Source: Salvia splendens (Eukaryota; Streptophyta; Magnoliopsida; Lamiales; Lamiaceae). Taken from it: DNA of 64,000 bases. The stretch covers positions 11,145,901-11,209,900 of the forward strand of contig NC_056042.1 in the NCBI RefSeq assembly GCF_004379255.2, written 5' to 3'. Position numbers and translations under genes: made by a program. The notes beneath the pieces are model-generated. The model did no database searches and was not told the DNA's origin. It was given only the letters and a program-made list of their open reading frames with translations. Positions 55,501 to 64,000 of this stretch are shown piece by piece (position 1 is the first letter of the stretch; every line of letters begins with the position of its first letter).

Positions 55501-56433
55501 TCAAAAGGAGATGGATAAGTTGAAAAGGCAATTGTCTGAACGATTCTCCATGAAAGATCTTGGAGAGGCTAATCAAATTTTGGGCATGAGAATCGAGTGT
55601 GACAAGGCGGCAAGAAAATTGTATCTTTCGCAAGCTGCTTACATTGGTAAGGTTTTGGAAAGATTCAACATGGATAATTCGAAGCCAGTAAGTGTGCCTT
55701 TAGGCAGTCACTTTAAGCTGTCAAAGAAGGAGTCGCCGAGTACAAAAGAAGAACGTGCTGAAATGAAGAAAGTTCATTATGCTTCAGCAATTGGCAGTAT
55801 TATGTATGCAATGGTGTGTACGAGGCCTGATATTGCACAAGCAGTGGGAGTAGTGAGCCGGTTCATGGTGATCCGGGCAAGCAACATTGGGAAGCAGTTA
55901 AACTGGTCCTTCGATATTTGAGAGGTACTACAGAAAGTATCTTATGTTTCAATGGCAAGAATGTCGAGCTGGCAGGTTATGTGGATGCAGACTTGGCGTC
56001 CAATGATCTTGATGGGAGAAGAAGCACAACCGGGTATGTATTTACTTATGGTGGTACTGCTATTTCATGGACTTCTAAGTTGCAGAAGACCGTTGCTTTG
56101 TCTACTACGGAGGCTGAATATGTAGCTGCGACAGAGGCAAGCAAGGAGATGGTGTGGTTGCAGAGTTTCTTAGATGAACTTGGGAAGGAGAACAAGAGTA
56201 GCATACTCTACAGTGATAGTCAGAGTGCTATTTTCTTGGCGAAGAATCCAGCATTTCATTCTAGGACAAATCATGTGGAGTTGAAGTATCATTACATCCG
56301 ACACCTAGTGGAGATGAAAATCCTGCAACTTGTGAAGATACTTGGAAGTGAGAATCCTGCAGACATGTTTACTAAGGTGGTGACCTTAGAGAAATTGAAG
56401 CTATGCATAACTTCAATTGGCCTTGGAACTTGA
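52562..56433 (+). pseudogene. copia gag-pol with stop and frameshift (unit 2)
   Basis: The same frame as 23052-26924 with the same TGA at codon 949 (55406-55408). A further one-base loss near 55867 (TTCATGGTGATCC versus TTCATGGGTGATCC) ends the RT/RNase H segment at 55921, and RNase H continues in another frame to 56433. Differences from unit 1 cluster near 53770-53830 and 54650-54870. The integrase zinc region here reads RLDHMSEK, closer to the family form than RLGQMSEK in unit 1. Protease, integrase and RT motifs are otherwise retained. Confidence 0.92.
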
Positions 56434-56520
56434 AGAGAAGGTTAGGCGATGCTAAGCGGATGAATGATGAGATCACGAGGAAATGGTTGTTTAGGAGTTG
56501 TTAGTCTCCAAGTGGGAGAT

Positions 56521-56810
56521 TGTTAATTATGGAGCCTAATTTATCTCCTACCATGTTTAGGATTTGTTTCCTTGTAGTATTTTTTCCTTGTGATATATGT
56601 TTCCTAGTTTGACTAGAATTAGGGTTCTCTAGTTGCTTATAAATAGAGGTGCTCCCTCATTGTTAAATCATGCTTATTCTGAAATTATATAGTGAAATCC
56701 CTGGCTTGGCATAACCCCAGACGTAGATACACATTGTATCGAACTGGGTAAACAATTTCTGGTGTTCATTCTCTTTCGTATTCGTGATTGCCTGTGTTTA
56801 TTTCCCAACA
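56521..56810 (+). repeat. 3' LTR of copia element (unit 2)
   Basis: 290 bp, preceded by AAGTGGGAGAT, matching 27012-27301. Confidence 0.93.
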
Positions 56811-56910
56811 AGTACTTCGTAGCATTTGCCTATCTCGTTACTATTTTTGCCGAGGGATCGATCACTGTCATTAATCCCTCACTAACTAGGGCTCGTTTCA
56901 GTGAATAATA

Positions 56911-57139
56911 CTCTCTCGTCCCACAATAAGAGTCACATTTTACCATTTCGGTTTGTTCCATAATAAGAGTCACATTTCACTTTTTACTTTAAATAGTAAG
57001 TAGGTCTCACATTCCACTAACTCACTTCACTCACATTTTATTATAAAACTAATATAAAAAAGTAGACATCATATTCAACTAACTATTCCAATCTACTATT
57101 CCTTACTATCTTAAAATTCGTGTCTAATGAGGCTCATTT
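56911..57139. mobile_element. Stowaway-like MITE, degenerate (unit 2)
   Basis: Same copy as 27402-27630, with small base changes. Confidence 0.6.
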
Positions 57140-57839
57140 GCTGCATGTGTTTCGTGGAAAAACTGCACTCAAATCCATGAACTAGCGTCTATTGTTGAGC
57201 CAGGTGTGTGTGAAATCCACCATTTTCAGAAGAAAGAACAAATCAGTTGGGCGGAAGCGCGAAGCAAGAAAAGAAGCAAAAACTGCGGCATTGAGTCGAT
57301 CAAGTCAAAAGTTAAACTGAGCCCGCAGGAGTTCCACATGAAGATAAAGCGAGAGACCCCACTACAAAATGTGAAGGGCAGTAATGACATTTCAGAGAGC
57401 ATGGTACCCAAGGGATCAGAGCCCTACTCCTCTCTGTATAACGAAAGCGCAACACAAGAGAAAATGGGGAGAGTCCGGAGTGAGTAGTGAAGAGGGGGGG
57501 TCTCACAAGCACTCTTAATTAGAATATCTTTAGGATTTCAACTCTCTTCTGGAGTTGAAATCGGAGCTTTTTCACTTCTTGTTCTGGATTCCGTCGCGCA
57601 CACACACACTTGGTCCTAGCTTAGTTTAGTTAGCTTGTTGTTGGAGCTGGTTTTCTGCTTTTTTGTCAGCTTTCAGTTCTGTATTTCTCTCCGAGAAGGG
57701 GCGATGAAACTTTCCTGCTTTCGTAGTTTGTTTTCAGCTTACTTTTGATGACATTGACCTTTTATTCTTTTGATTTAGTAGATTTGAAGTTATGATTTCA
57801 TTTCCAGCCGATGTGTTCTGTTTTCATGCATGGTTTTCA
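57140..57839 (+). other. Unrecognised gene-like segment ending at array junction (unit 2)
   Basis: Copy of 27631-28330: the same Lys/Glu-rich open stretch to 57487, the same T-rich leader-like part, the same ...GGTTTTCAG junction. No family is recognised. Confidence 0.4.
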
Positions 57840-59687
57840 GATTGCGTATGCATCAAGGCAGTTGCGGCCACATGAGTTGAACTATCCGACACATGACTTG
57901 GAGTTGGCCGCAGTTGTACATGCTTTGAAGATTTGGAGACACCATCTTTATGGAGTTCGATGTGAGATATATACGGACCATAAAAGCCTCAAGTACTTCT
58001 TTGAACACAAGGATTTGAACATGCGCCAGCGTAGATGGCTTGAGTTGGTGAATGATTATGATTGCAGTATAAACTACCACCCAGGAAAGGCGAATGTAGT
58101 GGCTGATGCCCTAAGTAGAAAGTCTTAACCTCAATTGGACACTTTTCTCACGAACGAAGAAAACTTGATACGAGAGTTCAGCAAAATGTGATTAGAGGTA
58201 GTGAGTGCACCCGAGACAGTGGAAGGAAGGATCGCCCCTTGGTAATGGAACCCGACCTAAGGGTTAGAATCGTGGAATCTCAAAGACGCGATACTTTACT
58301 TGAGAAAATCCGTTCGGAAGTGAGGACAGGGGAGCAAGAATATTTTCACGAGGAGGCGGATAATGCCCTCACATTCAAGGGCAGGTTTTGCGTGCCTAGA
58401 GACGAAGGGCTTAGGAATGAAATCATGAGGGAAGCACACGAAACACCATATACTGCTCACCCGGGGAGTACCAAGATGTATCGAGATATGAAGAGACAGT
58501 TTTGGTGGAATGGCATGAAAAAGCATGTAGCGACATTTGTGGAGAGGTGTCTAGCATGTCAGCAAGTGAAAGCTCTACATCAACGACCCTATGGGAGACT
58601 ACAAGCACTTGAGATACCGGAGTGGAAATATGAGCACATTGCAATGGACTTCGTGACCCGATTACCAAGATCCCAACGAGGAAACACTATTATTTGGGTG
58701 ATTATTGATCGTCTCACAAAATCTGCTCACTTTGTGTCGATTCGTAATACCCATGGAGCCAATAAGTTGTCTAAGATGTATGTGAAAGAGATCATACGCT
58801 TATATGGAGTACCAGTGACTATTGCATGTGATCGTGATGCGAAGTTTACCTCCAGATTTTGGATGAGCCTACAACGAGAGTTAGGCACTAACTTGAATTT
58901 CAGCACTGCATTCCACCCGCAGACTGATGGGCAATCAGAGAGGACGATACAGACTTTGGAGGATATGTTGAGAGCCATGGTGCTAGATCGAGGAGTAGGT
59001 TGGGAGGAAGTGTTGCCACTAATAGAGTTCGCTTACAACAATAGTTATCAGGCGACTATTAACATGGCCCCATATGAGGCATTGTATGGGAAGAAGTGTA
59101 GATCACCACTTTACTGGGATGAAGTGGGTGAGAGAAGAGTTCTTGGACCAGACTCGGTGGAAGAAATGATTGAGACTGTTCGACAAATTCGTGAGAGGAT
59201 CAAGGAAGCTCAGGATCGACAGAAATCATATGCTGATGTTCGAAGAACCGATCTCCAATTTGAGGCTGGAGATAAAGTTTTTCTGAAGGTAGCCCCGTCA
59301 AAAGGAATAACTCGGTTCGGTGTGAAAGGCAAGTTGAGATCACGATTTATTGGACCTTATGAGATTCTTGACAGAGTGGGTACCGTAGCGTATAGATTGG
59401 CGCTACCACCAAGCTTTGGGAAAGTACACAACGTTTTCCATGTGTCACAATTGAGAAAGTATGTGTTCGACACTAACCACATAATTCAGCAAGAGGAGAT
59501 GATGATTTTGAATCCGAATTTGAGTTACGAAGAAAAGCCTGAAGCCATTCTGGATCGAAAAGTGCAAGAGTTGAGAAATAAGTCTATTGCTTCGGTGAAG
59601 GTTCGGTGGAGAAATCATGGCGTTGAGGAAGCTGCGTGGGAATTGGAAGACAAGATGAGGGAGAAGTACCCAGAATTGTTTGAATGA
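57840..59687 (+). pseudogene. Tekay-like RNase H, integrase and chromodomain, 5'-truncated (unit 3)
   Basis: Near copy of 28331-30178. The junction-spanning frame begins at ATG 57811 and now ends earlier, at TAA 58126-58128 (AAGTCTTAACC; unit 2 AAGTCTCAACC). The stop at the old CGA codon and the one-base loss near 58236 are shared with unit 2. The integrase-to-chromodomain stretch to 59687 remains open with all catalytic motifs. Confidence 0.88.
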
Positions 59688-59731
59688 CCTAAGCAAATTT
59701 CGGGACGAAATTATTGTGATGATGGGTAGAT

Positions 59732-62415
59732 TGTAATACCCGTTTTTTTTTCTACCTTTTTACGTTAAGATTTTTTTTGGGAACGAGCGTGTGATAGACT
59801 TTGATTAAAATACCATCCTTGTTTTGATTGGTTGATTTCAAAAATATCAAATGGTTGAATCGTTGTTGGTTAGTCGTGGGGTGAAAGTAGTCGGCGAGAT
59901 TGATGTGAGATTCGTCTATGGGAAAATTGGGGCATTCGTACGAGTACTTGGAATAAAACCAAGTACTAAAAATAAAATACCACAATTTAATCAATGTACA
60001 AAAATTATATATTTGGGCCTATCATTTTTATCTCTATTGTTCTAGCCTTTTATTTCTTTTTAGTTGATCAAATTTGGAGAAGCCCAAAACATTTATTATT
60101 TCTACCAATCCTGCAGTCAAATCCTCAATCAACATGAATTCCTTCTCCTAATCTCAATCTACATGTTTTTTTTTCATCAATATCTCCACCCACAAAAACA
60201 TCTCCAACAAACAAATCTAATCTTTGCATTATATATCTCTCCCCACAACGGCATCCTTTATTAGCGCCGTTTCACAATTTCCAGTGCAGTTTTCTTCCCT
60301 TCTAACAAAGGTATAATCTTCCACTTCAATTCAGTGTGTACAACTCTCTGAATATTAAACCCATAGCACCATATTTTTCTTGTCACAGTTGAGCGGAAAA
60401 CAATTGAGCAGCCTGTGAAATATCCACCCCCCTGCAATCTCAAATTGTTCTCTTCATTCCAAAGGTATACTCCCTAATTTTGGAAATCCCCTACATTCAA
60501 ACATTCATAGTAGTACACAAATTAAAAATTTTGAATCTGCTGAATGTTTTGTGCTTGATAAAGTCTCGATCTTTAAGGCCATTAGAAATTATCCTCTCGT
60601 TTCTTTAATCTCTAGTTCTTGGAAATCCTTTTCTGTCCATTAATATTTGAAATCCAATAATTAGAAATCATATGAAAGCTTGGGTAATAATAGAATGGGG
60701 AAAAGGGAGAGCGAGAGCTTACCGGTTGTGAGAAACGGCACTGCTGACGGAGGAGCAGGGTAGCGGCTGGATTGCAGTGTGATGGCGACGACGGTGCTGA
60801 GACAGAGACAGCGACAACACAGTATCGACGGCGGCGACGGAGGGGCGTGAGGCGGCGCCGAGTTTGGGACGAGGGAGATGAATTGTAGTAGAGGAGAGAG
60901 AGAGAGAGTGATATTTAGAGGGAGACAGAGAGTAAAAAGAAAGAATTTGAGAAGTAGGGAGAGAAAGAGTTGATGTTGGGTTTTCTTTTAGAAGACGAAT
61001 TGGGGTAGGAGTATACTTTTAATATATCCTCTTTTCTTGTGCAAATGTGGAGTATGGAATATACTAATACTATGCACTGTGTTGTGAAAGGAGTATATAC
61101 ACGTGGGTTATGGTAGGGAGTATGTATGTGTAGTGATTTGAGAGTATTAAGTATATTTGTTGGTTTGACTTTTCTTTTGGACTTAGTTATATGGCTAGTT
61201 AATTAGTAATGTTTGGTTCATTATTTTGTTGCAAGTTTGGGCTAAATGGAATCAATTAGTGGATGAGGATTCATGTACTGGGTTGTTCTAATTAACTAAA
61301 AGAATCGTAGTTTTGGTGTGGTGAGAATTTAAATAATAGGATTATTCTGGTTCAGTGAGGATCGAGGGAATAAATAACGTGAGACTTTTGTGTTTAATTG
61401 ATGATTCAGTTTTGTCGAAGAAAGAACAAAGGATAAATTGAGCACACACTTAGGATGCGTGCATTGTTAAATTTATTTATTTGTAAAGTGATTTTTGCAT
61501 ATCATGTTATTTCAAAAATGGTGAGCTTGTGCACGTTGTTTGCGGTGGGAACAGAAAGTGATTGAGAAGTAAGCGTTTGAGGTGGGCTTTCTTTTTAAAT
61601 AAGGACTATGTCATAGATACTTTTTATGTGAAAGGAGGTGGAAGGTGTTTGTCTTGCCATGTTTTGTTTTTGAATAAACCTATCTGAAGTGGCTATGCCA
61701 TGTATGTTTAATCGAATTCGGGTCCCAGTAGGGCCGCAAACCCTGCTCGGACTAGTCTACACCCCGTAGATCGTGTGCTATCTCTTTGGAGTTGGCCGGT
61801 CTAGTGACTTGGTTCGTGGCCACGTTCCTTGTCATGTATGTTCAGATATGGTGATGGTGAATGTGGATGGAAAATGGTTGGCCGACCGAACTTGTGAAAT
61901 ATATGTTTTTGGTGTACTTGGGTTTCTTTTAATTAAAACCCCCAAGGTCACTTGATTATGGCTTGACAAACTATGTTTTGGCATGCGTCCACTGAGTGCA
62001 TAAAGTACTCAGCCATGCATATTGTTTTTCTTAATGTGCAGATTGAGCGGCGATGGACGTGGAGGATGTTGAGCAGAGTTCATGGATTGTTTTGTCATGA
62101 TTAATAATTGTTGGATTTGTCGTGTCTTCATACTCAACATTTTCCGTATCTTGAAGGCTTCCGCTAAGAGTCCTTTTCTTTGGAATTGCTTATTCGTGGA
62201 GAGTCTAACTCGTTTGAAAATTGTTTATTTTCTATTCTTTATTTACTTAGAGTTGGTATTATTGTTAGGATAATATTATGACGTTTTCAAAGTTAATCCA
62301 GTTACTAAATTTTTTGTCAAATGTGTATGTTTTTCCCCTTTCTTCCCCGCTTCTTTAATCCTACCCTAGTCGCGATCAACCGTGTTTTCTATCCTTAGAA
62401 AATGCGGGCGTGACA
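59732..62415 (+). repeat. 3' LTR of Tekay-like element (unit 3)
   Basis: 2684 bp, followed by ACTGT (62416-62420). Close to the unit 2 LTR, sharing for example AATAAAACCAAG where both unit 1 LTRs have AATAACACCAAG. Confidence 0.92.
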
Positions 62416-63364
62416 ACTGTCTGGCGTACGGCCGCTCTGACCGGGACTTCCTCTTCTGGAGGTGGCGCCCGCACCACTGCGACCTCCCCTCGTTCCGCCC
62501 TTCCTCCTTCCTCCGCCTCGTCTCCAACAAACATATCGCCTTCGTCGGCGACTCTCTCGCCCGGAACCAGCTCAAGTCTCTCCTCTACATGACGGCCGCC
62601 GCGGTCGAGCCGCACCTCGTCTACACCTCCGGCGAAGACAAGTTCCGGAGATGGATCATTCAATCCCACAACGCCACCTTCTCCATCTACTAGTCTCCTT
62701 TTCTAGTGAAAGGGATTGAGAAATCAACTGAGAGAAACTACAACCAGCTTTTCCTTGATTCGCCCATGAGATTTCGGCGAAGAATTTGGATGATTTTGAC
62801 ATTCTTATATTCTCCACGGGGCATTGGTTCCTACACCCCGCGGTTTATTACCAAAACGGCGACGTTTTGGGGTGCCACTACTGCGAGAATCACACGGAGA
62901 TGGGATTCTATGACGTGCTCGGGAGAGCTTTGAAGACGGCTTTCGTGAGCGTAATCGAGAGAGGGAAGGAAAAAGAGATGGATGTTGTATTGACGACGTT
63001 TACGCCGGTGCATTTCGAGGGGGATTGGGACAAGTTGGGGGCATGTACGAAAACGACGCCGTATAGGGAGGGGGAGAAGGTTCTAGAAGTGATGAATGAG
63101 GAGATGAGGAGGGTTGGGGTGGAAAAAGTGGAGGTGGCTAGGGTTAGGGTTAGGGATTTTTCCAAGGTTAGGTTTAGGGTTTTGGATGTGTCGAAGATCG
63201 CCTTGCTAAGTCCGGACGGGCACCCTGGCCCGTACATGAACCCGAACCCGTTTGCCAATGGTGTGGGCGAGCATGTGCAGAATGATTGTGTGCACTGGTG
63301 TTTGCCTGGCCCCATTGACACATGGGATTGGATTTTTTTGGATTTGATTTTACGAGATTCGTGA
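62416..63364 (+). pseudogene. TBL-type O-acetyltransferase, 3' part (unit 3)
   Basis: Shares the TAG stop of unit 2 (62691-62693) and adds a one-base deletion near 62765 (CGCCCATGAG versus CGCCCAATGAG). GDS and DCVHWC blocks remain readable. It has the longer VRVRDF form at 63140-63160, as unit 1 does. A decayed fragment without promoter or 5' part. Confidence 0.9.
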
Positions 63365-64000
63365 TTTATTTCTTAGTGATTTTTGTTTAGACTTAGTTAG
63401 TTATTCTTTTTTAGTCCATTTTAATGAGAGAGATTCGGATCATGATTTTTGGTTAGACTATTGTTTAGTTTGAGTGTTTTTTTTTATTTTATTTCAGACG
63501 ATATTATTTTAATTTTGGTTGTTAGTACAATGAGGCTTTTTGGAATTACAAGTATAATAGTAAATATTTGCATGAACCAAGAAACATGTCCTACAATAGA
63601 ATCATTGCCTAAAATGAGAGAAGCAATTTATTGTGCCCGAAAATTTTGAAAAATCAATAAAATTTAAGAAAAATTAAAAATATATTTTATTCGAATTAAC
63701 ATGAACAAATTAATTAACCTTTGATATTTTACCATATATATTGGGATTAATTCATGCATATAGGCTATAGCCAGCATTAAATAATTATGCGGAAAAATAT
63801 CCAACTTATAATTGACATTTTTTTGTCACAAGGTACAGAAATTCAATTACTGTTACTACAAAAGCAGCCACAAGTCCACAACCATGCATGCACTATACTT
63901 TTAGATTTTGGTGTGCGATCAAAATATGTGGCTCACATGACACTCAACAAATCTTCTTTCTATTAGATGGAAAACATATACTCCTGTATGAAGATTTGGT
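63365..64000. other. AT-rich spacer downstream of TBL (unit 3)
   Basis: Equivalent to 33847-34493 with a short deletion near 63558. No gene is seen. Confidence 0.6.

Larger units (their letters stand above)
52231..56810 (+). mobile_element. Ty1/copia retrotransposon, Tork/Tnt1-like (unit 2)
   Basis: Same insertion as 22721-27301: LTRs 52231-52521 and 56521-56810, duplication AGTAC (52226-52230, 56811-56815), primer site TGGTATCAGAGC at 52524-52535. The identical position and duplication show it was copied with the segment, not inserted twice. Confidence 0.95.
28331..57839. repeat. Tandem segmental repeat, unit 2
   Basis: A 29,509-bp unit between two identical junctions. It is the most complete copy of the WAT1, Reina and Harbinger-like region. 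Its left third resembles unit 3 more than unit 1, while from about 40,890 on it is nearly identical to unit 1. Confidence 0.93.
57840..64000. repeat. Tandem segmental repeat, unit 3 (cut by window end)
   Basis: Begins with the same junction as unit 2 and follows it to the window end, which falls some 60 bases before the point where unit 2 has its hAT insertion. Whether that insertion exists here cannot be seen. Confidence 0.93.

Noticed and set aside
1..64000. CRISPR arrays, operons, riboswitches, true tRNA or rRNA genes
   Set aside because: None seen. The sequence is eukaryotic, and the only tRNA-like signal is the pol III-box relic in the hAT element.

Overview
The window is nuclear plant DNA. 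It has introns, long AT-rich spacers, Stowaway-like MITEs with 'CTCCCTCC' ends, and both major LTR-retrotransposon superfamilies with tRNA-iMet-type primer sites. The two host gene families, TRICHOME BIREFRINGENCE-LIKE (TBL) and WAT1/UMAMIT transporters, are also plant ones. A eudicot is likely; I cannot name the species. No host gene here is intact.

The dominant structure is a tandem triplication. Unit 1 is 4839-28330, unit 2 is 28331-57839, and unit 3 is 57840 to past the window end. Both unit boundaries carry the same junction, where an unrelated gene-like sequence ending ...GGTTTTCAG runs straight into the middle of a Ty3/gypsy RNase H. Sequence before 4839 (TBL 5' part, 5' LTR, gag, protease, RT) is single copy.

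Each unit reads left to right as follows. First comes the 3' part of a chromodomain-bearing Ty3/gypsy element (Tekay/Del-like) with a 2.7-kb LTR, then the 3' part of an intronless TBL gene that the element had split. Next is an AT-rich spacer, then a convergent minus-strand WAT1-related gene of seven exons that is split in exon 2 by a 5.5-kb Reina-like Ty3/gypsy element. After that come a Harbinger-like DNA element carrying a BRI1-like LRR fragment, a Stowaway MITE, a Tork/Tnt1-like Ty1/copia element with both LTRs, and an unrecognised gene-like segment up to the junction.

The units differ in informative ways. Unit 1 has two deletions with microhomology at their joints: about 2.8 kb at 13538, and 2.35 kb at 21229-21233 that removed WAT1 exon 1, the Reina gag and one LTR. 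Unit 2 alone visibly has an 856-bp hAT-type insertion, for which unit 1 shows the empty site. By eye, units 1 and 2 are clearly diverged left of about 13.73 kb/40.89 kb and almost identical to its right, while unit 2-left resembles unit 3-left. That pattern fits an unequal crossover turning a duplication into a triplication.

Only the Reina-like element of unit 2 (44261-49794) looks potentially functional, with one uninterrupted 1460-codon gag-pol frame and almost identical LTRs. Everything else that codes is broken. All identity statements come from reading the sequence by eye, not from computed alignments.
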